A stretch of 64,000 bases of DNA, from assembly GCA_001563305.1 (NCBI GenBank), contig CP013703.1, positions 1 through 64,000 of the forward strand, given 5' to 3'. The notes under the pieces are model-generated. The model searched no databases. It saw nothing but the letters and a program-made list of their open reading frames with translations, and was not told the DNA's origin. Positions within the stretch are counted from its first letter, which is position 1; every line of letters starts with the position of its first letter. This document shows positions 19,806-26,986 of the stretch, one piece after another. This DNA is from a methanogenic archaeon mixed culture ISO4-G1 (GTDB lineage: Archaea > Thermoplasmatota > Thermoplasmata > Methanomassiliicoccales > Methanomethylophilaceae). A program made the translations under genes and the position numbers.

Positions 19806-20186
19806 TCAAACACCAAGTTGTTCGAGACACTCTTCAGCAGCTTTCTTTATCAATAGCCTCTCCTTAGTAAGGAAGACCCATACGATGTGGTAGTTGATGT
19901 TCTCATATTGATGGACCGTGATATCCCTCATCCCATGGAACTCACCAACTATGGGTCTAAAGTACGCATCATATTCGGATCTGTGGTTTTTGTTGATTCT
20001 GTTCAGACATTCTGCTATTTGGCCTATCTTAGACAGACAACAGTCTTGAAACATCTCATTTTCAAGGAATTCTTCATAGCTGCGATTGAAGTAGCTCAGA
20101 TAGTTTTCGATGCTGTCTGAGTATCTGATGATCCAGTGAAGATTCTCATTAAGATCTCCAAGGGGCCTGCGATTCTCATGATTCAT
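19806..20186 (-). CDS. hepT: HepT-like toxin (DUF86) of an MntA-HepT system
   Basis: HepT-family toxins are HEPN-domain RNases. The family signature R-X4-H-X-Y is intact as RDITVHQY near residue 90, giving the catalytic Arg and His and the tyrosine that the partner antitoxin modifies. The 126-residue length fits. ATG 20186 overlaps the end of the upstream nucleotidyltransferase gene by 11 bases; TTG 20192 is an alternative. The pair has lower G+C than its neighbours and looks acquired. Toxicity is predicted from family knowledge only. Confidence 0.85.
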   Translation of the reverse strand: MNHENRRPLGDLNENLHWIIRYSDSIENYLSYFNRSYEEFLENEMFQDCCLSKIGQIAECLNRINKNHRSEYDAYFRPIVGEFHGMRDITVHQYENINYHIVWVFLTKERLLIKKAAEECLEQLGV

Positions 20187-20493
20187 ACACAAGCACCTTA
20201 TCTTGGCCTACAATGGAGTTGAATCCGCTCGTGAGATAATCTTCGTATGCGAAATCCACGGGCTTGTCCAGTGCTTTGATTAATTCATTACGGAAATTGG
20301 TCAGCCCTATAAGACCCATGTCGTCGGGGCACAGGATGATGAAATCGTAATCGCTGTCCTCGTCATTATCTCCTCTTGCGCGGGAGCCGAATAGGAATAT
20401 GCGCTTGATATTGTAGCGGATTGCTATGGGGCGCACTATGTCTTTTAATTCATCCAGCGTGATGTTTGAAGAATTGCCGTCTTTCTTGGACAT
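20176..20493 (-). CDS. mntA: MntA-like minimal nucleotidyltransferase antitoxin
   Basis: In the MntA-HepT type of toxin-antitoxin system this enzyme transfers AMP groups to the tyrosine of HepT and so silences it. The 105-residue protein has the nucleotidyltransferase core FLFGSRARGDNDEDSDYDF, with the GSRARG signature and the DYD metal-binding pair. ATG 20493 was chosen because GGAGGG lies a few bases upstream; the 12 extra residues of a longer frame overlap the region upstream of endA. It precedes and overlaps hepT, the usual order for this system. Confidence 0.85.
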   Translation of the reverse strand: MSKKDGNSSNITLDELKDIVRPIAIRYNIKRIFLFGSRARGDNDEDSDYDFIILCPDDMGLIGLTNFRNELIKALDKPVDFAYEDYLTSGFNSIVGQDKVLVYES

Positions 20494-20627
20494 CTGCACC
20501 CTCCGATTGATCGATGGGTGCACGGACATATAAAAGTGAGGAGGAGAAGAACAATCTTCTGAGTATTCGAATCCGATGCGTTTCCTTTGAGATAACCGAT
20601 TTATACGCAGTTTTTCTACTCTCAGTC

Positions 20628-21701
20628 ATGAGAGGAGAGCTCGCCGGGGACTATGTCATAGTCAGGGATCAGACCGAAGGCAATCAGCTGTACGGCAAGG
20701 GCAACTACGGTTATCCGCGCAGCGGAGGCGGTGTGGACCTGGACATGCTGGAGGCATGCCTTCTGGTGGAGCTCGGCAAGCTGGACGTCTTCGACGGGAA
20801 GAAGAGACTCACCTTCGAGGACATCTTCAGATTATCATCCGGTCTGATCGAGGACTTCGACATCCTGTACATCGTCTACAGGGATATAAGGCTAGGAAGG
20901 GGACTTGTCGTCAAGCAGGAGTCCGGGAACTACGACCTCTCGGTGTTCGGCGCCGGCAAGAGGCAGTCGAACTCCCGTCCGGCGTATATGCTCAGAGCTG
21001 TTTCCGAGAGGAGCGTCCTCGACATCTCCGATTCCCTGGAAGGTGCTAAGGAGACCGTGGAGAGGAGGAAGAACCTGCTCTACGGCGTTGTCGACGAGGA
21101 GGGGGACGTCACCTACTACAAGATGCACGTCAGGGATCCCGCAGGGAAGGTGTTCCCCACGGACATCAAGGGCCGTGCGGACGGTGTCCTGGTCAGCGAC
21201 CGCGTGTTCATCTTCGACCAGGCCCAGTGCGGTTTCCTGCACGATTACGGATTCTTCGGGAAGCTCATTAACGGGATCTACCAGCTGTCCCTTGTGGAGG
21301 CGTGCTACCTCCTGGGCAAGGATAGGCTGATCGTGAAGGACATGGACGGGAACGCCCTGGACTACGACGACCTCTTCGAGTACGGTTACAACGAGCAGGA
21401 GGGCTTCGAGGACCGCCTGAAGGTGTACACCGACCTCCGCGAGAGGGGTCTGGTCGTCAAGGCCGGTTTCAAGTTCGGTACCCACTTCAGGGTCTATCAG
21501 GAGGATCCGGACGACTGCCACGCCAGGTTCCTGGTGCATGCGGTACCTTTCGACATAACGAAGATGTGGCCGGATATTTCTAGGACAGTGAGGCTGTCCG
21601 GAGGCGTCAAGAAGGAGATCCTCTTCGCCATGGTCAAAGGGAACTCGATACAGTATCTCGAATTCGAGTGGTACAAACCGGGATTGATCCCGGGAAAGTG
21701 A
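20628..21701 (+). CDS. endA: tRNA-splicing endonuclease EndA (tandem-repeat form)
   Basis: EndA cuts introns out of archaeal pre-tRNAs. At 357 residues this is the fused two-repeat form that works as a homodimer, as in Archaeoglobus and Thermoplasma. The C-terminal repeat has the catalytic triad: Tyr in FKFGTHFRVY, His in CHARFLVHAV and Lys in RLSGGVKKEILFA. The N-terminal repeat (VYRDIRLGRGLVVKQ) has the fold but lacks the triad. The ATG at 20628 lies about 25 bases after TTTATACG, so the transcript is probably leaderless. It diverges from the toxin-antitoxin pair. Confidence 0.92.
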   Translation: MRGELAGDYVIVRDQTEGNQLYGKGNYGYPRSGGGVDLDMLEACLLVELGKLDVFDGKKRLTFEDIFRLSSGLIEDFDILYIVYRDIRLGRGLVVKQESGNYDLSVFGAGKRQSNSRPAYMLRAVSERSVLDISDSLEGAKETVERRKNLLYGVVDEEGDVTYYKMHVRDPAGKVFPTDIKGRADGVLVSDRVFIFDQAQCGFLHDYGFFGKLINGIYQLSLVEACYLLGKDRLIVKDMDGNALDYDDLFEYGYNEQEGFEDRLKVYTDLRERGLVVKAGFKFGTHFRVYQEDPDDCHARFLVHAVPFDITKMWPDISRTVRLSGGVKKEILFAMVKGNSIQYLEFEWYKPGLIPGK

Positions 21702-21724
21702 GAAGGTTAAGGGGTTTCAGGGTT

Positions 21725-21740
21725 CCCAGGTCCGCCTGGG
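21725..21740. terminator. Hairpin between convergent endA and ferredoxin
   Basis: A 6-bp perfect stem (CCCAGG with CCTGGG, loop TCCG) sits in the 42-base gap between the two convergent stop codons and can act on both strands. Confidence 0.4.
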
Positions 21741-21743
21741 AGC

Positions 21744-21905
21744 TCACTGGATGGCGCCTGAGGGGCACTCGTCGATGCAGACTCCGCAGTCAACACACAC
21801 ATCAGGGTTGATGACGGCGACGTCTCCGACGGTGATCGCGGATGAGGGGCATGCGTCTGCGCATGCACCGCAGGCAGTGCATTCAGATTCGTTGATTGTG
21901 GGCAT
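21744..21905 (-). CDS. 2[4Fe-4S] ferredoxin, 53 residues
   Basis: This small electron carrier has two complete CxxCxxCxxxCP clusters: CTACGACADACP near residue 9 and CVDCGVCIDECP near residue 37, which bind two [4Fe-4S] centres. The length of 53 residues is typical of clostridial-type ferredoxins. The ATG at 21905 follows GAGGTTACTAA, and a TTTAAATAAT promoter lies upstream. Which oxidoreductase it serves cannot be told from the neighbours, which are unrelated. Confidence 0.93.
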   Translation of the reverse strand: MPTINESECTACGACADACPSSAITVGDVAVINPDVCVDCGVCIDECPSGAIQ

Positions 21906-22047
21906 TTAGTAACCTCGGAGGATTGATTGGGGTTCACATTATTTAAAAAGTCCCCTTTGGACGTTCGGTATTCTGACCGAATTCCGGATGGCAGATCACC
22001 CATTATACGGATGTCTGGCACAGTTGACCTTAGAAGAAGAAAAGGGA

Positions 22048-22061
22048 GGGGCGTTCGCCCC
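22048..22061 (-). terminator. Hairpin after the two-span membrane protein gene
   Basis: The stem GGGGCG with CGCCCC around a two-base centre lies nine bases past the stop codon on the minus strand and is followed by a pyrimidine-rich tract (TCCCTTTTCTTCTT). Confidence 0.5.
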
Positions 22062-22069
22062 AAGCGTTT

Positions 22070-22327
22070 TCACTCGGATTCCTTTGCGAGGGATTCCTTG
22101 GCCTTGCCGAGGGCCCTTGAGATCAGGAGCGTCATGATGACCGCGAGGATCGTGACGATGATCGCGTAGACGAGAAGTCCGAGCAGGCTGTCCTCCGTTC
22201 CGAAGACCGCTGCAACGGCTGTCTTGATGGTCTCGTTCCACGCGAGAGCCGCGACAAGTCCGAAAGCTGCGGTGATCAGGGCTGCGAAGGTCTCCAAGAG
22301 CTGAACCTTGAATGCTGAGCTTGCCAT
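22070..22327 (-). CDS. Small two-span membrane protein (DUF5654-like)
   Basis: The 85-residue protein has two hydrophobic helices (about residues 13-31 and 48-70) separated by a short loop, and a charged C-terminal tail. The pattern, with a conserved-looking LETFAALITAAFGLVAALAW stretch in the first helix, resembles the archaeal DUF5654 family, whose function is unknown. A TATTAAATA promoter lies about 30 bases upstream of the ATG, so the gene is transcribed alone, with its own hairpin terminator. Confidence 0.7.
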   Translation of the reverse strand: MASSAFKVQLLETFAALITAAFGLVAALAWNETIKTAVAAVFGTEDSLLGLLVYAIIVTILAVIMTLLISRALGKAKESLAKESE

Positions 22328-22373
22328 GATTCCGAAATCACAGAGTTCGGTATTTAATATAATCGAAAAAGAG

Positions 22374-22392
22374 CAGGGGGCTACGCCCCCTG
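22374..22392 (-). terminator. Terminator of the tfb gene
   Basis: A perfect 8-bp stem (CAGGGGGC with GCCCCCTG, three-base loop) lies just after the TFB stop codon on the minus strand and is followed by CTCTTTTT, a good archaeal termination signal. Confidence 0.6.
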
Positions 22393-22400
22393 ATAATGTT

Positions 22401-23333
22401 TCAGAGCTGGATCTCGATACCGAGCTTCTCGGTGAGTTCCTTGTATCTGTTCCTGATGGTGACCTCTGTCACTCCGGCGACATCGGCGACCTCCCTCTGG
22501 GTCCTGCGCTCGTTGCACATGATCGAGGAGATGTAGATCGCCGCCGCGGCGACACCGGTGGGCCCCCTTCCGGAGGTCAGCTCCCTCTCGGATGCGTCCT
22601 TCAGGATCTCTGCGGCCTTGGACTGGACCTCTCCGCTGAGCTTGAGCTCCGAGCAGAACCTCTGGACGTAGTCCTGGGGCTTGGTCGGCATGAGCTTCAG
22701 TTTGAGCTCGCGGGTCATGAAACGGTAGGTCCTCCCGATCTCCTTCCTTCCGACACGGCTGGAGTTCCCGACCTCGTCGAGGGTCCTGGGGACACCGCAC
22801 TGCCTGCATGCGGCGTAGAGCGAAGCGGCTACGACTCCTTCGATGGACCTTCCCCTGATCAGGTTCTTGTTGACGGCCTTCCTGTAGATCATGGCTGCGG
22901 TCTCCCTGACGTTCCTGGGCAGTCCCATCGCGGACGCCATCCTGTCCAGTTCGGACAGTGCGAACGCGAGGTTCCTCTCTGTTGCGTTCGATACACGGAT
23001 CCTTCTCTGCCACTTCCTCAGCCTGTACAGCTGGGCCCTGTTCCTGGTCGGGATGCTCTTCCCGTAGGAGTCCTTGTTCTTCCAGGAGATCTCGGTGGAC
23101 AGTCCCTTGTCGTGGATGGTGTAGGTCATCGGTGCACCGGTACGGGCCCTCTTCTCTCCCTGCTCCACGTCGAATGCCCTCCACTCGGGACCCTGGTCGA
23201 TGAACTGATCGTCCAGTACCAGTCCGCAGTCCTCACAGAGGAGTTCTCCGCGCTCGTAGTCACGTACGAGGTGGTGGCTTCCGCACTCGGGGCATACCTC
23301 GATTTCTTCTGCTCCTTCCTTTGTCTTTACCAT
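22401..23333 (-). CDS. tfb: Transcription initiation factor B (TFB)
   Basis: TFB bridges the TATA-binding protein and RNA polymerase at archaeal promoters. The 310-residue protein has the N-terminal zinc ribbon (CPECGSHHL and CEDCGLVL, about residues 14-38), the B-finger/reader region (about 45-80), and two cyclin repeats (about 120-205 and 215-300), the second ending in the helix-turn-helix [18 protein letters not shown] that reads the BRE element. ATG 23333 follows GAGGGGG. Its first 74 bases overlap the 3' end of the gar1 frame, so the two are probably co-transcribed. Confidence 0.96.
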   Translation of the reverse strand: MVKTKEGAEEIEVCPECGSHHLVRDYERGELLCEDCGLVLDDQFIDQGPEWRAFDVEQGEKRARTGAPMTYTIHDKGLSTEISWKNKDSYGKSIPTRNRAQLYRLRKWQRRIRVSNATERNLAFALSELDRMASAMGLPRNVRETAAMIYRKAVNKNLIRGRSIEGVVAASLYAACRQCGVPRTLDEVGNSSRVGRKEIGRTYRFMTRELKLKLMPTKPQDYVQRFCSELKLSGEVQSKAAEILKDASERELTSGRGPTGVAAAAIYISSIMCNERRTQREVADVAGVTEVTIRNRYKELTEKLGIEIQL

Positions 23334-23589
23334 TCGTTTTTCCCCCTCTGGTATAAAGGTCGGTTCCCTTTGATGTGTTCTTGTCTGGTGCTTTCGATTC
23401 GACAGATGCGTACGGTCCGTCCACCGGTCCGAACACCCTGTTGATCGTCCCAATCATGTTACCCTTCTGGTCGAAGACGGCCTGTCCGATATCGGGTACG
23501 TTCGAGCACTCAACGATCAGTCTTCCGTCGTTGGTGGTTTCCGTCACTTTACCCAAAAATTCCATAAGCCTATTCCGCCGAGGGGCCAT
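23260..23589 (-). CDS. gar1: Gar1, H/ACA RNP subunit
   Basis: Gar1 is part of the H/ACA guide RNP that makes pseudouridine in rRNA. The core beta-barrel is seen in [18 protein letters not shown], then [20 protein letters not shown] and [13 protein letters not shown] long basic tail rich in K, R, G and P makes up the last 35 residues. That tail is encoded in a different frame over the first 74 bases of tfb. ATG 23589 gives 109 residues; ATG 23565 (starting MEFLGKV) is the alternative. Gar1-TFB adjacency is common in euryarchaea, which supports the call. Confidence 0.82.
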   Translation of the reverse strand: MAPRRNRLMEFLGKVTETTNDGRLIVECSNVPDIGQAVFDQKGNMIGTINRVFGPVDGPYASVESKAPDKNTSKGTDLYTRGGKTNGKDKGRSRRNRGMPRVRKPPPRT

Positions 23590-23928
23590 GACCCTTATGT
23601 GTGTTGGTTATACACATTTCTTATATAAAGATTTAGGTTTACTTTATATTTAATCGGTAGATTTTTTGGTCCATATATTTAACCATCTCGTCGTATATTT
23701 TCGGTGGTTGGATGAGTAATCCAAACAATTAGAAAGTTCACAGATTCCCGAGGATATTCAGAGATGCGGAGACTCATCCAGGACGGATACTCAATCCATC
23801 GGATCGGACCCGGGATTCGGGTTTTCCGCCAATATTGTCATAAAAATGCGGGCGTAGAATTAAATAAGGCCCATCTTCTACTCGTCAGCATTATGCCCGT
23901 CTGACGGGATGAAAAATGGAGTGACAAA
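23590..23928. other. Intergenic region between gar1 and a membrane protein gene
   Basis: This 339-base stretch between divergent genes holds no protein frame or RNA gene that I can support. Its left part carries the gar1 promoter (TTTATATAAG on the minus strand, about 23624-23633) and an inverted repeat. The middle has several A/T-rich blocks that resemble TATA elements. The right part has AATTAAATAAGG (near 23860-23871), a likely promoter for the next gene, followed by a hairpin (CCCG, TCTGA, CGGG) in the predicted leader. Confidence 0.5.
23597..23617. promoter_or_regulatory. Inverted repeat at the gar1-tfb promoter
   Basis: The arms ATGTGT and ACACAT are exact complements separated by nine bases. 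The repeat lies between the TATA element of gar1 and its first start codon, overlapping the predicted transcription start near 23603, a position suited to a repressor. No regulator is identified. Confidence 0.3.
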
Positions 23929-24243
23929 ATGGCACTAGAAATCTGGTCAATGGACTTCGTCAGCCTCGTTGTCGTCGCTTTCGCCATCGTGATGCTGATC
24001 GCGGGTCTTCTGGCCGCATTCTTCGGCTCGGGCAGGGCAAAGGCGTTCGGCGCGCTCATGGCTGTGATCGGTATTGCCCTTCTGGGAATCTGGATTTGGC
24101 TGTGCGGATTCAGCGACATCGCGGTCTTCGCAGACGTCAACCTCTGGGACGTATTCATCGACGGAATCATCAACCTCATCGGTATCCTTGTCGGAGCACT
24201 GATCGCGGTCGGTATCTTCCTCGTCGTGGTCCTCAAGAGCTGA
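23929..24243 (+). CDS. Small membrane protein, 104 residues
   Basis: I do not recognise this family. The protein has three predicted membrane helices (about residues 9-32, 38-60 and 76-101) joined by short loops, and almost no soluble part. A GGAGTGA ribosome site lies a few bases before the ATG. The gene is alone on its strand, with a promoter and a small hairpin in the leader. The helix packing, with small residues (G, A) repeated, hints at an oligomeric membrane protein; nothing points to a specific function. Confidence 0.65.
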   Translation: MALEIWSMDFVSLVVVAFAIVMLIAGLLAAFFGSGRAKAFGALMAVIGIALLGIWIWLCGFSDIAVFADVNLWDVFIDGIINLIGILVGALIAVGIFLVVVLKS

Positions 24244-24326
24244 TCCGGAATACCGATAAACACCCTTACCCAACCACTTTACCTTTTTCCAAAAAAATGC
24301 TGTGCCAGCGCAGGCGCTCTATGTTC

Positions 24327-24560
24327 TCAGGCGAGTCTCCATTCCTTCAGATTGAACGTGCAGCACTGCACCTTCGACGACACGATGACGCCGTCCTTCC
24401 AGAGGCGCTCCATGATCGGTCTTAGATGATCCATGTACTCCTTGTACGCGGCGGGATCCTTGTACTCTTCCGGGCGGAGATGTTTCACGATACCGCGGCT
24501 GCAGATCATCGGGTTCTCCCTGATGACGTTCAACAATTCTTCTTCGGTGATCGGATTCAT
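24327..24560 (-). CDS. Small putative winged-helix protein, 77 residues
   Basis: The protein is not recognised as a named family. Its predicted layout is helix-helix-helix followed by a beta hairpin (about residues 5-65), with MICSRGIVKHLRPEEY and RLWKDGVIVSSKVQCCTFN fitting a winged helix-turn-helix. Two adjacent cysteines occur near the end. The ATG is 25-26 bases from a GTTATATAATCC element, so the transcript should be leaderless. It is convergent with the three-span membrane protein gene. Confidence 0.6.
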   Translation of the reverse strand: MNPITEEELLNVIRENPMICSRGIVKHLRPEEYKDPAAYKEYMDHLRPIMERLWKDGVIVSSKVQCCTFNLKEWRLA

Positions 24561-24642
24561 GACGAAAAAATCGTCATTTGGATTATATAACCAACACCAT
24601 CAGAATGATGGAAGAAGGGAAAGGGGATTTGGAAGAGAGGGC

Positions 24643-24900
24643 TCAGTTGCCCTGGCTGATCATCTCGAGCTGGCTCATGACCTGGTAGATCAGGGTCCTG
24701 CCGTGCATCGGGATGTTCGGGTCGTTGGCAAGGTCGTCGAGGATGACGATCGCACCGGTGGCGCGCACGTCCATGGGTTCCTTGGTGTCGAGGAGCCTTG
24801 CCTTGGCGTCGGTGGCGCCCTTCCTGATGTTCCTGGGGATGGAGGTGTCTTCTGCGAGCATGTCGAGAACGTCTGTGATCTGTTTGACCTTGTCTGCCAT
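24643..24900 (-). CDS. UPF0147 family protein
   Basis: The 85-residue protein matches the archaeal UPF0147 family over its full length: an all-helical small protein with the conserved stretches EDTSIPRNIRKGATDAKARL and DDLANDPNIPMHGRTLIYQV. The function of the family is unknown. A CAGGTGAT ribosome site precedes the ATG, and the gene lies 16 bases after the 54-residue protein gene on the same strand, probably in one transcript. Confidence 0.85.
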   Translation of the reverse strand: MADKVKQITDVLDMLAEDTSIPRNIRKGATDAKARLLDTKEPMDVRATGAIVILDDLANDPNIPMHGRTLIYQVMSQLEMISQGN

Positions 24901-24916
24901 GGAATCACCTGAACGG

Positions 24917-25081
24917 TCAGAATGTCTCGAACTCTTCCTGAAGGTCCTGAACCATCTGGTCGAGGACTTCCTCGAAGTTCATCGATTTGTATTCCCTGAC
25001 ACCGCCGAGGTCGCTCTGGATCCTCACGACAAAATCATTGTTCTCTTTCACAAGCTCTACGTTGCACAGAATCTCTTCCAT
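24917..25081 (-). CDS. Small acidic protein, 54 residues
   Basis: I do not recognise this protein. It appears to be a beta-hairpin (CNVELVKENNDFVVRIQS) followed by a helix ending in an acidic tail. ATG 25081 was chosen because a G-rich ribosome site lies about ten bases before it; a longer frame to 25123 would run through the TATA region (CTATATATG, near 25122). It is the first gene before UPF0147. Confidence 0.6.
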   Translation of the reverse strand: MEEILCNVELVKENNDFVVRIQSDLGGVREYKSMNFEEVLDQMVQDLQEEFETF

Positions 25082-25245
25082 TGTTCTTACCCCCGTAGGT
25101 AGAACTGCGAATATGGACTGCATATATAGTGATGACGGTCGCGGTCACGCCGGGATGGGAGCACTCCCCTCCTTATTTTATTAGGGATTTAGAAGAAAAG
25201 TTTATAACGGTCTCCCTGTTAAAGGGGGTTGTTCTGTGTTGTTAT

Positions 25246-25286
25246 CGCTTCAGCGAAAGCAAGCACGGAAAATCGGCATCGCCGAT
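25246..25286 (+). promoter_or_regulatory. Two hairpins in the secE-spt5-rpl11 leader
   Basis: The TATA element (AGTTTATAA, near 25198-25206) predicts a leader of about 75 bases. It contains TCGCT-TC-AGCGA (25246-25257) and a perfect 6-bp stem ATCGGC-ATC-GCCGAT (25272-25286). The second stem covers the first ATG (25285), leaving the ATG at 25300 exposed. A control role is only a possibility. Confidence 0.35.
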
Positions 25287-25299
25287 GGAGAACGATAAA

Positions 25300-25527
25300 A
25301 TGGTAGACGAGGAAGAGTCAACGTACGAAGAGCTCCAGGACGAGTTCGAGTCGAAGGCCCGCGGATTCGGCAAGGGAAAGTACGGCAGGATCCTTAAGAT
25401 GGCCCGCACGCCCAGCAAGGACGAGTATGTGAAGACCGTGTACATCACGGGAGCAGGTATACTCATCATCGGATTCGTGGGATTCGCCATCTGGTGGCTC
25501 ATGACGGTCCTCCCGACCTATTTCTGA
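25300..25527 (+). CDS. secE: Protein translocase subunit SecE/Sec61-gamma
   Basis: SecE clamps the SecY channel in the membrane. The 75-residue protein has an amphipathic helix (about residues 20-45, with KMARTPSKDEYVKTVYI) and one C-terminal membrane helix (about 46-70), the usual archaeal layout. ATG 25300 was chosen because GGAG lies nine bases upstream; ATG 25285 adds five residues but sits inside a hairpin. The secE-spt5-rpl11 order is conserved in archaea and parallels bacterial secE-nusG-rplK. Confidence 0.9.
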   Translation: MVDEEESTYEELQDEFESKARGFGKGKYGRILKMARTPSKDEYVKTVYITGAGILIIGFVGFAIWWLMTVLPTYF

Positions 25528-25542
25528 GGAGGCACGACAGAC

Positions 25543-26352
25543 ATGATGCTCACTGGTGAGAACAACCTGAAGAAAGTTGCAGCCAGCGGTATTGTCTCTT
25601 GGACATTCCAGATCAACTCGGGTGCCAACAAAGCGAAGCTATCGTTCTCAGTCGTAGCTGGACCCGATGCGGAGAACGCCCCTGAGTGGACGGTCAGTCT
25701 GCACGACGCTACCGACGGCGAAATCTGGACTAACGACACCAGCAGGACGGAGATCGAACTCCCCCTCCCCGGCAAGAACGCCAAGGAGCTGAAGCTGGAG
25801 GTCATCTGTCCCAACGGAGCAAGGTACGGCGACTCCGTTAAGACCACCATCACCGCAGATGCCGACGACGGCGTCTCGTCGATGGTGTTCGAGGCCGTAG
25901 CACAGCAGTCCATAATGGTCCTTAAGACCCAGATCGACCAGGAGAAGACAGTCGCAAACGAGCTGGCTTCGAAGGCGAACAAGGCCAAAGACAAGGACAT
26001 ATATGCGATCCTGAGTCCCGCCGGACTCAGGGGATACGTGTTCGTCGAAGGGATGAACACGGATCGCGTCCGCGAGAAGTCCAAGGACATCAAAAAGGCC
26101 AGGAACTTCATCGACGGAGAGGCGGACATCAGCGAGATCAGCCCCTATCTGACACCCGTGTCCGCAGTCGTGGGAATCGTGGAGGGAGACATAGTCGAAC
26201 TCATCAACGGTCCCTTCAAGGGTGAAAAAGCAAGGGTGCAGCAGATCGACCAGGGCAAAGAGGAGATCACCGTTGAGCTCATCGAAGCCATGGTCCCTAT
26301 ACCTGTCACTGTCAAAGGAGACAGTGTCAGACTACTTGAAAAGGAGAAATGA
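25543..26352 (+). CDS. spt5: Transcription elongation factor Spt5 with extra N-terminal domain
   Basis: Spt5 (NusG family) with Spt4 keeps RNA polymerase processive. The C-terminal part (about residues 120-269) is the normal protein: an NGN domain starting at QQSIMVLKTQIDQEKTVANE, with AGLRGYVFVEGM, and a KOW domain with EGDIVELINGPFKGEKARV. Before it come about 118 residues rich in beta strands (for example SFSVVAGPDAENAPEWTVSL), which look like an immunoglobulin-type sandwich and are absent from most archaeal Spt5 proteins of about 150 residues. A GAGGAGG ribosome site precedes the tandem ATGs. It is followed after three bases by rpl11. Confidence 0.92.
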   Translation: MMLTGENNLKKVAASGIVSWTFQINSGANKAKLSFSVVAGPDAENAPEWTVSLHDATDGEIWTNDTSRTEIELPLPGKNAKELKLEVICPNGARYGDSVKTTITADADDGVSSMVFEAVAQQSIMVLKTQIDQEKTVANELASKANKAKDKDIYAILSPAGLRGYVFVEGMNTDRVREKSKDIKKARNFIDGEADISEISPYLTPVSAVVGIVEGDIVELINGPFKGEKARVQQIDQGKEEITVELIEAMVPIPVTVKGDSVRLLEKEK

Positions 26353-26355
26353 GCA

Positions 26356-26826
26356 ATGGTAGATACTGTTGAGGCATTGGTGGATGGAGGACGCGCTTCC
26401 GCAGGTCCACCGCTCGGTCCCGCACTGGGTCCGAAAGGAGTGAACATCGGTCAGGTCATCGCGAAGATCAACGAGAAGACCAAGGCTTTCGATGGAATGA
26501 AGGTCCCCGTCAAGATCCTGATCAACGACGACAAGACATTCGACATCAAGGTCGGAACACCCCCGGTGTCCGCACTGATCAAGGGAGAGCTCGGAATCGA
26601 TTGTGGAGCACACAACGCCAGGACCGAGAAGGTCGGAAACCTGACCCTCGACCAGGCGAAGAAGATCGCCGACATGAAGGGAGACGATCTCCTCGGAGCG
26701 ACGCTCAAGGCAAGGGTCCTCGAGGTCGCCGGAGCCTGTGTCGCCATCGGTGTCACCATCGACGGCAAGGGCCCCAAGGACTTCACCAAGGCCGTCAAGG
26801 CCGGTGAGTACGACTCCCAGTTCTGA
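26356..26826 (+). CDS. rpl11: Ribosomal protein uL11
   Basis: L11 sits at the base of the ribosomal stalk in the GTPase centre. The 156-residue protein has the N-terminal signature GPPLGPALGPKGVNIGQVI in near-family form (PPLGPALGPKGVNIGQVI at about residues 16-33) and a C-terminal rRNA-binding domain with GDDLLGATLKARVLEVAGAC. It is the last gene of the secE-spt5-rpl11 set and is followed by a terminator hairpin. Confidence 0.96.
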   Translation: MVDTVEALVDGGRASAGPPLGPALGPKGVNIGQVIAKINEKTKAFDGMKVPVKILINDDKTFDIKVGTPPVSALIKGELGIDCGAHNARTEKVGNLTLDQAKKIADMKGDDLLGATLKARVLEVAGACVAIGVTIDGKGPKDFTKAVKAGEYDSQF

Positions 26827-26835
26827 AACTTTTAC

Positions 26836-26850
26836 GGGGGCTTCGCCCCC
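26836..26850 (+). terminator. Terminator after rpl11
   Basis: The stem GGGGGC with GCCCCC and loop TTC lies nine bases past the stop codon and is followed by ATTCTTTCTTCTTTCC, a pyrimidine-rich tract. Confidence 0.6.
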
Positions 26851-26937
26851 ATTCTTTCTTCTTTCCATAGAATAATAAGTTAACATTCACGCAGGCGTAA
26901 TATAAACTTTAAATATGACCTGTCAATAACGGAAGAA

Positions 26938-26969
26938 TACTTGTAGGAGAGCCGCAAGGCTCGCAAGTA
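26938..26969 (+). promoter_or_regulatory. Probable L1-binding autoregulatory hairpin in the rpl1 leader
   Basis: Just at the predicted mRNA 5' end (TATA CTTTAAATATG near 26908) lies a two-part hairpin: outer stem TACTTG (26938-26943) with CAAGTA (26964-26969), an asymmetric internal loop (TAGGA against G), and inner stem GAGCC/GGCTC closed by a GCAA tetraloop. In methanogens L1 represses its own operon by binding a hairpin with an asymmetric internal loop that mimics its 23S rRNA site. The match here is structural and inferred. Confidence 0.5.
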
Positions 26970-26986
26970 CTACAGGAGGAATTGTA

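Noticed and set aside
23764-23904. A 46-codon ATG frame in the gar1 upstream region
   Set aside because: It has no ribosome site, an unremarkable composition, and it runs through the promoter of the next gene. No family is recognised.
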